From Pseudomonas alkylphenolica (GTDB taxonomy: Bacteria > Pseudomonadota > Gammaproteobacteria > Pseudomonadales > Pseudomonadaceae): 64,000 nucleotides of DNA. The number at the start of each line of letters is the position of its first letter. Position 1 is the first letter of the stretch. The translations under genes were made by a program, and so were the position numbers. Shown in pieces: positions 42,944 to 51,396 of the stretch. The stretch is from NCBI RefSeq assembly GCF_000746525.1, contig NZ_CP009048.1:2783501-2847500 (forward strand). The letters are read 5' to 3'. The notes under the pieces were generated by a model, which searched no databases, was not told the DNA's origin, and saw only the letters and a program-made list of their open reading frames with translations.

Positions 42944-43213
42944 TCAAGGCCTGCCATGGAGCTTGGCGGACAGCCAGGCAAACAAAGTGCCGACCATCGC
43001 GCCCCATACACTCAAGACCAGCAGTGGCCCGACGAAAGTCGCCACACTGTAGTCTTGGGGAGCTTGAAGGCGACCAAAGTCGAGTCCATGGAACAAAGCG
43101 CTGAGAAAAGCGATACCCTGCGCCGGCCATAGCGCATAGAGCAGCGCACAGATGGTGTAGGAAACGGCCATGGTCAGGGCCAGAGAAATGCCAGTTTTCC
43201 AGGGAGCGTTCAT
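42944..43213 (-). CDS. DUF5676 membrane protein
   Basis: The product is an 89-residue protein with three hydrophobic segments ([56 protein letters not shown]), matching DUF5676, which recurs beside copper and silver ATPase genes. ATG at 43213 overlaps the stop of the upstream methyltransferase-like gene, so the two are coupled. Confidence 0.8.
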   Translation of the reverse strand: MNAPWKTGISLALTMAVSYTICALLYALWPAQGIAFLSALFHGLDFGRLQAPQDYSVATFVGPLLVLSVWGAMVGTLFAWLSAKLHGRP

Positions 43214-43896
43214 GGCTGTTTTCCTGAGCTTGGAGGGGCGCCAGTAGGGGTGTTGGGACTGTGAGGGGCTGACCAGGGCAGGAATGCCGGAGTCTGTTGA
43301 CAGTAAGTGCGGTAGGTATCGCCGAAGTGCGTAAGCATCTCCCGTTCTTCTCGCTTCGCCAGCTTGGCGTAGACCACCAGGAGGATTGGAAACATCACCA
43401 GGGTGATCAATGTCGGCCACTGCAACAAAAAGCCAAACATGATCAGCACGAAGCCGACGTACTGTGGGTGACGGATCCTCGCATAAGGCCCGTCGAGCGC
43501 TAGTTGCCCAGTACTTTGGGCCTTGTAGAGCACGTGCCAGGCGGCCGCTAATAACCAGAAGCCGCCAGCGATCAGCAGATTGCTGATTAAGTGGAATGGA
43601 CCCCAGTGCGGATTGACCTTCCAGCCCATCACTGTTTCGAGCAAATGCCCTGCGTCGTGCGAGAGGAAGTCGATGCCAGGGAAGTTACGAGTGAGCCAGG
43701 GCATCAACAGGTAGATAGTCAGCGGGAAACCGTACATCTCTGTAAACAGAGCCACCAGGAACGCCGAGAACATGCCAAAGGAGCGCCAATCGCGGCTCGT
43801 CCTGGGCCGGGTGAAGCTGAAGGCGAACAAGATAAACACTAATGAGTTGATGATGACCAGCGACCAAAGACCGTAGGCCGATTCAGTATGGTTCAT
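43210..43896 (-). CDS. Isoprenylcysteine carboxyl methyltransferase-like membrane protein
   Basis: The product is a 228-residue protein with about five or six membrane segments. The ICMT/PEMT signature is visible as [27 protein letters not shown] (about residues 130-156), with the cofactor-side motif R-x-x-R-H-P-x-Y, followed by [26 protein letters not shown]. Prokaryotic members methylate unknown small molecules or proteins and often sit in metal-resistance operons. The start at 43896 is followed downstream by an overlapping DUF5676 gene. Confidence 0.83.
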   Translation of the reverse strand: MNHTESAYGLWSLVIINSLVFILFAFSFTRPRTSRDWRSFGMFSAFLVALFTEMYGFPLTIYLLMPWLTRNFPGIDFLSHDAGHLLETVMGWKVNPHWGPFHLISNLLIAGGFWLLAAAWHVLYKAQSTGQLALDGPYARIRHPQYVGFVLIMFGFLLQWPTLITLVMFPILLVVYAKLAKREEREMLTHFGDTYRTYCQQTPAFLPWSAPHSPNTPTGAPPSSGKQP

Positions 43897-44018
43897 GGTT
43901 GGTGCTCCTCATTTTCCTGGTGTGTTTGCTGTTCGTGCAACACCCATCAGATGGGTGCGGTCTGCGTTAACCCAGCCAGCACCAATGCTTTGTAATTTGC
44001 AGCAGCTCTACTGCACAT

Positions 44019-44426
44019 CTACTTTTTCATTGGCATTTCCATCATGGACGACTGCTGCTCCATCATCTGCATCATCATGTCCATCATCCCTTTACCTCCG
44101 CCGTCCTTAGCTCCAGACATGTTCATACAGCCCATTGCGCTCTGCTCCTTGCTCATCATGGCCATGCTGTCCTTCATCGTTTTCATGCCTTCTTGCATGG
44201 CCGCCTGGCGCTCGGCGGGAGTTTTAGCCGCCGCTGCTTTGTCATGCGCAGCCTGCATTTTCTGCATTTGATCGGTCATGGCTTTAGTGGTAGCCGCCGA
44301 CGCTGGTGCTGTGCTCTCGGTTGAGTCGCCTGGTGCGTCGGCCGGCTGGTGTGCATCCTCGGCAGAGGCTATGAACGCACTGCTAGCCAGGATGGCAGCT
44401 AGAACAAATTTGGAATGCGTTTGCAT
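44019..44426 (-). CDS. Methionine-rich periplasmic protein (copper-binding type)
   Basis: The product is a 135-residue exported protein (signal peptide about 1-22, cleavage near ASA). The mature part is helical and Ala/Lys-rich, and ends in a dense methionine block (GCMNM, GMMDMMMQMMEQQSSMMEMPMKK). Such Met clusters bind Cu(I) in copper-tolerance proteins. The gene is in line with the CopA cluster, 105 bases behind the next upstream gene. Confidence 0.8.
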   Translation of the reverse strand: MQTHSKFVLAAILASSAFIASAEDAHQPADAPGDSTESTAPASAATTKAMTDQMQKMQAAHDKAAAAKTPAERQAAMQEGMKTMKDSMAMMSKEQSAMGCMNMSGAKDGGGKGMMDMMMQMMEQQSSMMEMPMKK

Positions 44427-44531
44427 GATGAACTCCAGGGAATGTGAGGGATAAGCAGAAATAGTTGAGTCGCGAAAAAGCCGCGCGCAACAAGACAGAG
44501 CGACCGGTGCCCGGACACTCTGAAGTAGGGG

Positions 44532-44927
44532 TTAATCGTTGGAACGAACGAAAATCAGGCGGACTGGGCCTTCCGGCGGTGCGGGGCGTTTCAGTGCAAG
44601 AGCGGCGAAGGAGGATTTCTCCTCAGGGTTAAGCACTATTATTACTGCCGCAGTTAGCAGCAAAAGGGCGGCCCAATGGATGGGGTCTAATGCAGGAATC
44701 TGCAAGGCAGGTTTTATCGCCGTGGCGGTGTCTTCACAGTTCTGAAGGCAACCACTGGCGTGGAGAGCATGACCATCCACCACATACTGCTCGGCATCGT
44801 GTGGCGCGGCTAAATTGTGATCCGGTTGCACCAAACACCCCTGGATTGCCATCACGGCCACAGCTAACACCCATACCACGAGGGTAAGGTGCAATAGGCT
44901 TCGGCGGTGACGGCGGAACCAGTACAT
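44532..44927 (-). CDS. Membrane-anchored protein of the copper cluster, unknown
   Basis: The product is a 131-residue protein with two hydrophobic segments (LLHLTLVVWVLAVAVMAIQGCLVQ and IHWAALLLLTAAVIIVL). Between them is a stretch with His and Cys residues (DGHALHASGCLQNCED). I do not recognise a family. ATG at 44927 has GAGG upstream; a TTG at 44936 opens the frame but is less likely. It is the first gene of the cluster, with two Anr/FNR-type boxes 66 and 96 bases upstream. Confidence 0.68.
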   Translation of the reverse strand: MYWFRRHRRSLLHLTLVVWVLAVAVMAIQGCLVQPDHNLAAPHDAEQYVVDGHALHASGCLQNCEDTATAIKPALQIPALDPIHWAALLLLTAAVIIVLNPEEKSSFAALALKRPAPPEGPVRLIFVRSND

Positions 44928-44992
44928 GAAGTACAACCTCGACTTTTTACGTCGTGTTGATTTTCAGTCTAGCTAGCAAAGCAATGGAGAGA

Positions 44993-45006
44993 TTGATCCA
45001 AATCAA
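44993..45006. promoter_or_regulatory. Anr/FNR-type box
   Basis: TTGAT-CCAA-ATCAA is a perfect consensus, 66 bases upstream of the first gene of the copper cluster (start 44927 on the minus strand), the same spacing as in the left island. Confidence 0.82.
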
Positions 45007-45022
45007 ACTAATTGACGACTTG

Positions 45023-45036
45023 TTGATCGAGGTCAA
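45023..45036. promoter_or_regulatory. Anr/FNR-type box (second, upstream)
   Basis: TTGAT-CGAG-GTCAA has one mismatch. It is 30 bases from the first box centre to centre, about three helical turns, so both could be bound on the same face. Confidence 0.65.
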
Positions 45037-45264
45037 GCCTCGCCTTGAATCGTCCCTGGTTATGGGCTGAGTTCGGCATTGGCATCGATACCCTACAGCT
45101 GCGCCAAGTGCAGGTCGTCTAGTGTGAAATGATGTGCTTTACCTTGGCATAAGCTTAAGGCTGACGATGGTGTCAAGGCCAGGAAATCTGGTCACTTGTG
45201 AAGGCTCCCCAGCAGCGCCAGCACGGGGATGAGAGCAATGCCCAGATGTATTGACCAGACGCTT

Positions 45265-45274
45265 ACTGAAGTAC
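45265..45274. repeat. 10-bp direct repeat at right junction of inserted block
   Basis: ACTGAAGTAC is identical to 38091-38100 and in the same orientation. The 7.16 kb between the two copies contains the IS66 element and the complete copper cluster. Confidence 0.6.
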
Positions 45275-45566
45275 TCCCGCCAGCGAAGTAGGTCGTATCC
45301 AGCGCCACCCAAACACCATTGCTAAAGGCATAGATAAGATGCCCCCGTACTTGGTAAATCGGGTTCTGGGAAAATGTGTGGTCGCGGAGGAACTCGTCAT
45401 TGTCGGTGTAAAAGGTTCCCGCGCCGGATAACTCCACGGTTACTGGCCCCAGACGCTTGGAAATCCCGAGTTCGGGCTTGAATGACCAGCGGTTGTTGCC
45501 GAGATTTATCAGCTTGCTCGCATCGGGCAGTGAGGGAGTGGCTTGTTTGACTGCTTCATCCATCAC
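45265..45566 (-). pseudogene. Transporter-like outer-membrane protein, middle part
   Basis: The minus strand reads LPDASKLINLGNNRWSFKPE, then LGPVTVELSGAGTFYTDNDEF and LDTTYFAGGSTSV, the middle of the same family as the fragment at 37910-38100. After 45265 the frame continues with SVWSIHLGIALIPVLALL, which is not part of the family. The N-terminal part upstream is missing too; the sequence there is the beta-CASP hydrolase remnant. Joining at ACTGAAGTAC restores ...GGSTSVDGVGNHDFQ... in frame. Confidence 0.72.
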
Positions 45567-45890
45567 AACTGGGCCTCTCCAAGTTCAATCCATTCACCTT
45601 CAGCCAAGCTCAAGGCTGATTCGGCGCCGCAGCGTATCAGCTGCATGGGGTTCACCATGCACCACAAAGGTATGCCGAGGGGGCCTCTTGAAGCCTCGCA
45701 ACCACTGCATGATTTCATAGGGACATCCTCACCGTGCATACGGATTGTCCTAACTCCAGCAGTGATGTCCGCTCCGCGAGTACCACCGGCCTGAAACCCA
45801 AAAAACAACAACGTATTGCGCGGGTTGGGAGCCAGCGCCTTCAGGTGATGCAGTACCCTACCCCCGGTTGCCATGCCACTGGCTGCGATA
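45563..45890 (-). pseudogene. Beta-CASP hydrolase, C-terminal remnant
   Basis: IAASGMATGGRVLHHLKALA, then PRNTLLFFGFQAGGTRGADITAG closely follow residues of the intact hydrolase at 15693-17060. The segment that would carry the final conserved histidines is deleted (MKSCSGCEASRGP replaces it) and the last part (LIRCGAESALSL) is worn. It is a broken relative or copy of that gene. Confidence 0.8.
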
Positions 45891-46172
45891 GCACTCCTAT
45901 CTGTCTTCGGACATAAAGGTGTACTGATTGCCGCGCTGGTTAGTGGTTTGGCTGATGCGCACGCGACGGCAGCTTCTATCGCTTCGGTGGTGAAATCCGG
46001 GCAGCTATCGACAGCAGATATTGTCATACCGTCGCTGACCGCGATGAGCAGTAATACGCTGACCAAATGTGTCCTCGCCTGGGTCAGCGGAGGAAAAAAA
46101 TTTGGGGCCTACGTAATAGTCGGCCAACTCGTGATTATTACTTCGATGTGGGCTGGTTTGCTGCTTCAGTAA
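45891..46172 (+). pseudogene. MgtC/DUF4010-type membrane protein, C-terminal remnant
   Basis: On the plus strand the sequence reads VLIAALVSGLADAHATAASI, then TAMSSNTLTKCVLAWVSGGKKF and a final hydrophobic helix. G-L-A-D-x-H-A, S-x-N-T-x-x-K and W-x-x-G are landmarks of the DUF4010 half of MgtC/SapB relatives. The N-terminal parts are absent; the beta-CASP fragment abuts directly. Confidence 0.7.
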
Positions 46173-46362
46173 AACTATTTCCATCCAACCCACAATCCAA
46201 ACTTTCTCTCCTGAAAGGGGGCTCTGAAAACGAGCATTCATGACTGCTAAAAATGGCACCGCAAACACTAAGCCCACATCCCCGGAGGCCTTAAGCGAAA
46301 ATCTTGCATTGACTTGCAAATATCTCCGCAGCGTTGATAACCATAGATGTGCGGATTAAAGA

Positions 46363-46734
46363 TCACTCCCGGCGATCCGGTACCTGCATGGGCCTACTTG
46401 CAAGCCCTGCCAGGGCCCGCTCAGTGGCATCATGAAACACCCGCCGAAGACTCTCGGCTTCGAGCTCCACAATCACCCTGGCGGCGATCAATCCATGCGT
46501 AAAACCCATTCCCAGGCTTTTTGCGCAAAGCAACTCCTCACGATCCCTAGCATCGGCTATGTCTCCCAAGTACAAAGCCGCAGGATGTTCGTAGCGCTCC
46601 AACAGCTTCAACGCACGAAGCGCACTTAAGGAGGTATTGAACTGGGCAGCGGCATCCCCGCCCAAACTTAAGTGTTCAAACTGAAGCAGGCTCAGGCGGT
46701 CGGTGGCGGTCACGGTGAATCTCCCTTTCATCAT
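46363..46734 (-). CDS. Hypothetical protein
   Basis: The product is a 123-residue soluble protein (MMKGRFTVTATDRLSLLQFE...) rich in Ala, Leu and Arg, predicted mostly helical. The frame has normal codon use for the window and plausible starts at 46734 or 46731, with GAATGA-rich rather than strong ribosome-site sequence upstream. I do not recognise the family. It stands alone beside remnants and could be a leftover of a mobile segment. Confidence 0.45.
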   Translation of the reverse strand: MMKGRFTVTATDRLSLLQFEHLSLGGDAAAQFNTSLSALRALKLLERYEHPAALYLGDIADARDREELLCAKSLGMGFTHGLIAARVIVELEAESLRRVFHDATERALAGLASRPMQVPDRRE

Positions 46735-47507
46735 TCAGATTGTTCGGATATGAGTGCTCTGCACCTGGTACTCGAAGGGCCAAGCAATTGTGAGCAGACT
46801 ATCAAAACGAAGTGTCTTCTGTGAGGTCTTCTGGCTGGCAGAGGTCGAACGGCAGCACCTCCGCACAAGTTTAGCCAAATCCTTCTCAGCATCTTTTCGA
46901 CACCTTCCGAAGCTGCATTGCCGTCGCTATGCTCGGTATAAGAACCATTGCAGCCCGTCCAGGACTTGATTGAGTAGCTGTTACCTTCACTGTCCTTGGA
47001 CTCGACCACTCAGGTAAAGCGCAGGTTTCTGCCGGATGAGATCGCCGCGCCTCTAGGGCAGTTGAAAAGTACCGACACAAGCGACTTGAAGCTCGACTCA
47101 ATGCTGCTTGAGCCCGAAGATCAATTCCCTTTTGGCACAGACAGGTGGCCCCGAGGTCTACAAACATCCCTTTGAATGTTCGGTGGGACGCCGCCTACCG
47201 CACTCCCCCGTTAGATTGCGTGCGAACCCTTTTAGAATCAGGTCACCACTCAAATAGCAGGGGACTGATCATGGACGTGGGGAATTATTTGAAATTATGG
47301 CTCAACAATAATTATGTCCCAGCGATAATTTTGCTAAGCAGCAGTTACCGATTCGGCTGAACGCTGCGGCGTCCGTGGCGGCAGGAAACACACCAGGCTA
47401 TCAGCAAGCCGGAGTGTGTGACCTTGGAGGTAAGCGGCTAGCCTGTCATCGTGTATCCATTCTGTCAGAGCAGTGGTCAAAGGATTGGGCGCGGGGTCTC
47501 AATAAGT
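46735..47507. other. Intergenic stretch without supported genes
   Basis: About 770 bases in which small frames occur on both strands, but none has a convincing start or a family resemblance. Composition is mixed, as in the remnant region before it. I see no RNA gene. Confidence 0.45.
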
Positions 47508-47545
47508 CCGTTGCCCAGGGCCTAATACCGGCCCTGAGGCAACGG
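47508..47545 (-). terminator. Hairpin downstream of the acyl-CoA ligase
   Basis: CCGTTGCCCAGGGCC and GGCCCTGAGGCAACGG form a long stem with one mismatch and a short loop, 13 bases past the ligase stop on the minus strand. The T-tract is poor, but the position fits a transcription end. Confidence 0.6.
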
Positions 47546-47557
47546 GACCGGCTGCTG

Positions 47558-49195
47558 TCAGGCCAATTCACGAATTTTTCTACGCAGAATCTTGCCTACT
47601 CCGGACTTGGGTAGCTCGGCAACGAACACAATACGTCTAGGCACCTTATAGGCCGCCAGATATTCGCGAAGGTGCGTGCTCAGTTCCCCCTCCTCCAACG
47701 AGCTGCCGACGCGGCGCACGACGTACAAGCAGACCGCTTCACCGGTCTTGTCATCAGGGACTCCAACACATGCGCATTCAAGCAGCCCTGGATGCCGAGA
47801 GGCGGCCTCCTCCACTTCATTGGGAAACACGTTGAAGCCCGAGACGATGATCATGTCCTTCTTGCGGTCGACGATCTTCAACAGACCGCGTGCATCAAAG
47901 GTGCCGATATCACCGGTACGAAAGTAGCCGTCGGCGGTAAAGGCCTGGGCGTTGGCGTCCGGTTGGCGCCAGTACCCTTGCATGACCTGAGGCCCCTTGA
48001 CGCAGATCTCCCCCGGCGCGCCCGCTGCGGCATTCCGGCCATCGTCGTCGAGCAAGCGCACATCGGTGCCTGGCACTGGCACCCCGGTGGTCGCCGTGAA
48101 CTCAGTAATGGCTTCCGGGTTAAATGACACCATCGGCGAGGTTTCGCTCAAACCAAAGCCTTCGCGGATGAACGTACCGGTCATTGCCAGCCAGCGCTCG
48201 GAAACTGCCGCCTGGATCGCCGCCCCTCCGCCAATAGACAATCGCAAGTAACTGAAATCCACTTCGGTCAGGCGCGGTTGTGCCAGTAAGCCGGCATACA
48301 GCGTGTTGACACCCATGAACACACTCGGCCGAGCCTGTTTGAGCAATTCAATAAATCCGTCCATGTCTCGCGGGTTGGCCACCAGCCAATTGGTGGCGCC
48401 AACGGTCATGTAGGTGAGACTGACCATTAGGGCGAAGATGTGATAGAGCGGGATCGCGGTAGCTAGTACTTCTTCGCCGGGGCGCAGCATTGATGGCATC
48501 ACAGCCTTGTACTGGGCGATGTTGGCCAGCAAGTTAGCGTGGCTAAGCATCGCGCCCTTGGACAGGCCAGTAGTGCCGCCCGTGTACTGAAGAAACAGCA
48601 GGTCGTCTGCGCTTAGCGATACCGGGGTACGCTGCATCTGACGGCCGACGGCCAGTACCTGCTCCAGGTGTAGAGCGTCGTCGATTTGCTCGTCGTTCAG
48701 CCCCAGGCACCCATGCCCGGCGCCCGGCAGCCCGTCCCCGACGCAGATGACACTCGCCAGCGCCGGGTTGCGAAGTACCTGAGCCAGGGTTGCAGTGCTG
48801 CCGGAATATACAAAAATCGCCTTGCAGTCTGCGTCGTGCAACTGATGCTCTAACTCACGCACGGTGTACAGCGGATTGGCGTTGACCAGCACGCAACCCG
48901 CGCGCAGCACACCGAGCATTACTACCGGGTACGCCAGAATATTGGGCAGCATCACTGCAATACGGTCGCCGCGCTGTACACCCAGCTGATTCTGCAACCA
49001 GGCTGCGAGGGCTGCGGACTGACGATCCAGTTCGGCGTAACTCAACTTGCCTTGCGGCACTTGAAAGGCTGCGCGACCGGCATAGGTCAACAATGCCTGA
49101 TCCAGTGCCGACACCAGTGAAACCTCTGTGCCCATTTCAATTCGCGGCACGATGCCCAGCGACTGATAAGTGGCCGCCCACAGTGACTGCGTCAT
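47558..49195 (-). CDS. Long-chain fatty-acid-CoA ligase-like AMP-forming enzyme
   Basis: The product is a 545-residue enzyme of the acyl-adenylate family. Motifs in order: LQYTGGTTGLSKGAML (ATP/AMP P-loop, about residue 200), IREGFGLSETSP, DGYFRTGDIG, VDRKKDMIIVSGFNVFPNEVEE and the catalytic lysine region SGVGKILRRKIRE. It resembles FadD and should activate a carboxylic acid with ATP and CoA. The substrate cannot be told from sequence. The start at 49195 follows AGGAAAT. The sulfatase terminator lies just upstream, so this gene has its own promoter in a very short gap. Confidence 0.9.
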   Translation of the reverse strand: MTQSLWAATYQSLGIVPRIEMGTEVSLVSALDQALLTYAGRAAFQVPQGKLSYAELDRQSAALAAWLQNQLGVQRGDRIAVMLPNILAYPVVMLGVLRAGCVLVNANPLYTVRELEHQLHDADCKAIFVYSGSTATLAQVLRNPALASVICVGDGLPGAGHGCLGLNDEQIDDALHLEQVLAVGRQMQRTPVSLSADDLLFLQYTGGTTGLSKGAMLSHANLLANIAQYKAVMPSMLRPGEEVLATAIPLYHIFALMVSLTYMTVGATNWLVANPRDMDGFIELLKQARPSVFMGVNTLYAGLLAQPRLTEVDFSYLRLSIGGGAAIQAAVSERWLAMTGTFIREGFGLSETSPMVSFNPEAITEFTATTGVPVPGTDVRLLDDDGRNAAAGAPGEICVKGPQVMQGYWRQPDANAQAFTADGYFRTGDIGTFDARGLLKIVDRKKDMIIVSGFNVFPNEVEEAASRHPGLLECACVGVPDDKTGEAVCLYVVRRVGSSLEEGELSTHLREYLAAYKVPRRIVFVAELPKSGVGKILRRKIRELA

Positions 49196-49217
49196 TGTCC
49201 TATTTCCTCATCATGCG

Positions 49218-49240
49218 AAAAAAAGCGGCCCGAAGGCCGC
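49218..49240 (-). terminator. Intrinsic terminator of the arylsulfatase gene
   Basis: On the minus strand GCGGCC-TTCG-GGCCGC is followed by seven T residues, a textbook Rho-independent terminator. It lies about 60 bases past the sulfatase stop (49299) and ahead of the ligase start. Confidence 0.88.
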
Positions 49241-49298
49241 AAAGGTACATGGAACCTGTCTCTAAGAAGTTCGATCGCAGCGCTTAGCTCACTGCCTC

Positions 49299-50849
49299 TT
49301 ACTTCTGGTAATGCATGTACTTCTCCACCATCTGGTCGATCGTGAAGCTTGCCGGACGCTGGCGCGGAGGGGACTTCTCGAACGTGGCGAGGAACTGCTG
49401 CACACGAATGAGTCCAGGAAAGCCGACAGCGGCGATCTTTTTGTCCCACCAGAGGTTGTAACTGTTGGACTCTTTGTCAGCGCGCTCGAACGGATCGCGG
49501 CGCAAGTTAAACAACTTGGGAGCTCGCAGTTCGACAAAAGGGTCGCGCCAGACGTCGAAGCCCAGTGCGCGCTGTTCGGCGTATACCAGCTTCCAATCGC
49601 CATCGCGCGAGGCCAGCAACTGCCCGTCGTCACTGAAGTAGTAGAAATCGGTGCGTGGGCCTTTCGGTGCCTTGCCCTCCAAGTATGGCAGGAAGTCGTA
49701 GCCATCCAGGTGCACGTTGAACTTCTTGGCGCCTGCCTGGTAGCCCTTCTGCAGTTGCCCCTTGATGTCGTTGACACCAGCAGCGGCCATCAAAGTCGGC
49801 ACCCAGTCCTGGTGCGACATGATTTCATTCGATACGCTGTTGGGCTTGATATGGTTAGGCCAGCGCACAACGGCTGGCACACGGAAACCACCTTCCCAGT
49901 TGGTGTTCTTCTCGCCACGGAACGGGGTGATACCCGCATCCGGCCACTGGTTGAAGTGCACGCCGTTATCGGTGGTGTAGAGAACAATGGTGTTGTCGGC
50001 GATGCCCAGGTCATCGAGTTGCTTGAGCAACTGGCCGACATGTCCATCATGCTCAAGCATCGCATCGTTATAGAAATCCTGCCCCGACTTGCCTGCGACT
50101 TTGTCACTTATGTGGGTGTAGTAGTGCATGCGCGCCGAGTTGAACCAGACAAAAAACGGTTTGTCGTCCTTGGCTGCGCGATCAATGAACTTCATCGACG
50201 CTGCGAGGAACTCGTCGTCGATGGTTTCCATGCGCTTGCTGGTCAGCGGCCCGAGGTCTTCGACCTTGCCATCGGCGGTACTGTGAATGACGCCACGTGG
50301 ATGCACCAATTTGTCGATAGCCGGGTTTTTGGTCCAGTCCGGATCTTCAGGCGCCTCTTCGGCGTTGAGGTGATAAAGGTTGCCGAAAAACTCATCGAAG
50401 CCGTGTTGGGTGGGAAGGAATTCATCGCGGTCCCCCAGATGGTTCTTGCCGAACTGACCTGTGCTGTAGCCCAACGGTTTAAGCAGCTCGGCCAGCGTTG
50501 GATCTTCCTTCTGAATACCCACTGGCGAGCCGGGCATACCGACCTTGGTCAAGCCGGTGCGCACAGGGTGCTGACCAGTGATGAACGCTGCGCGACCGGC
50601 GGTGCAACTCTGCTCGCCGTAATAATCGGTGAACATCATGCCTTCATTGGTCAAACGGTCAATGTTGGGGGTTTGGTAGCCCATCATGCCGTGGCTGTAC
50701 TTGCTGATGTTGGTGATACCGATGTCGTCACCGAAGATCACCAGGATATTCGGTTTTTCGGCAGAAACTGCCAGCGCGGTGGAACACATGGATGCTGCAC
50801 ACAAGGTTGCCACACACCAGTGCTTTAAACGCGTGCTCAGGTGAGTCAT
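49299..50849 (-). CDS. Exported arylsulfatase
   Basis: The product is a 516-residue type I sulfatase with a signal peptide (about 1-30). The metal-binding DD pair is at residues 41-42 (ILVIFGDDIG). The formylglycine motif is C82-T-A-G-R, the C-x-A-x-R variant of the usual C-x-P-x-R. LYTTDNGVHFNQWPDAG and RGEKNTNWEGGFRVP are typical of the family. It should release sulfate from an organic ester in the periplasm, provided a formylglycine-generating enzyme is present elsewhere. ATG at 50849 follows GGCGTC; the site is weak. Confidence 0.9.
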   Translation of the reverse strand: MTHLSTRLKHWCVATLCAASMCSTALAVSAEKPNILVIFGDDIGITNISKYSHGMMGYQTPNIDRLTNEGMMFTDYYGEQSCTAGRAAFITGQHPVRTGLTKVGMPGSPVGIQKEDPTLAELLKPLGYSTGQFGKNHLGDRDEFLPTQHGFDEFFGNLYHLNAEEAPEDPDWTKNPAIDKLVHPRGVIHSTADGKVEDLGPLTSKRMETIDDEFLAASMKFIDRAAKDDKPFFVWFNSARMHYYTHISDKVAGKSGQDFYNDAMLEHDGHVGQLLKQLDDLGIADNTIVLYTTDNGVHFNQWPDAGITPFRGEKNTNWEGGFRVPAVVRWPNHIKPNSVSNEIMSHQDWVPTLMAAAGVNDIKGQLQKGYQAGAKKFNVHLDGYDFLPYLEGKAPKGPRTDFYYFSDDGQLLASRDGDWKLVYAEQRALGFDVWRDPFVELRAPKLFNLRRDPFERADKESNSYNLWWDKKIAAVGFPGLIRVQQFLATFEKSPPRQRPASFTIDQMVEKYMHYQK

Positions 50850-50957
50850 GCAAGACGCCTTTCAGGGGAGGTTGACCAAAGATCGGAGAAGCACCAGCTG
50901 TCGCTGTACTCATCAACATCGCGTCGATGCTTGCCGACCCGTTTTCGATTCCAGGGC

Positions 50958-51101
50958 TCAGTTTCGATTGAACACAGCCCCGATATCAGCAATAGGTACG
51001 CCAACAGTGGCATGAGTCGGTAGTTGTGCTTGTGGGCAAGCGAGTAGATAGCCGCTCACGATAAGGGCGGTCACAAGGCATACGAACAGGGCTTGGCGCA
51101 T
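50958..51101 (-). CDS. Small secreted peptide, 47 residues
   Basis: ATG at 51101 follows a strong TTGGAGGCTACAG site. The product has a clear signal-like start (MRQALFVCLVTALIVSGYLLA followed by CPQ), which could also be read as a lipobox (LLAC). A short mature part follows: PQAQLPTHATVGVPIADIGAVFNRN. It is just upstream of the arylsulfatase on the same strand, so it may be co-transcribed with it. I recognise no family. It falls below usual size limits for gene calling. Confidence 0.6.
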   Translation of the reverse strand: MRQALFVCLVTALIVSGYLLACPQAQLPTHATVGVPIADIGAVFNRN

Positions 51102-51396
51102 CTGTAGCCTCCAACATCCGGCTACACGCCAGACGAAGTATTTCTTGTTATTGGTAACCCGATTCTGTGGCGTGACTACAACTTATGACTTTGCATTTGG
51201 CGCCATTAACTATGCTTTTCACGCCACCCTTATCACCTGCGCCATAGTCGGAGTAGGATCAGCTTTCACTGGCATCGCCGAACTATCCCCGCTGTCGGTA
51301 TTAGCCGGGCTAACCATAAAAATAATGACAGGCTCGACCGGATGCGCTTACCTGATGGCGCCGTCGGTCGCAAGCAGACTCAGGCCGAACTTGACT

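Noticed and set aside
49311..50828. A 505-codon plus-strand open frame opposite the arylsulfatase gene
   Set aside because: It mirrors the sulfatase coding frame in GC-rich DNA, has no family resemblance or ribosome site, and the sulfatase motifs on the other strand are unambiguous.
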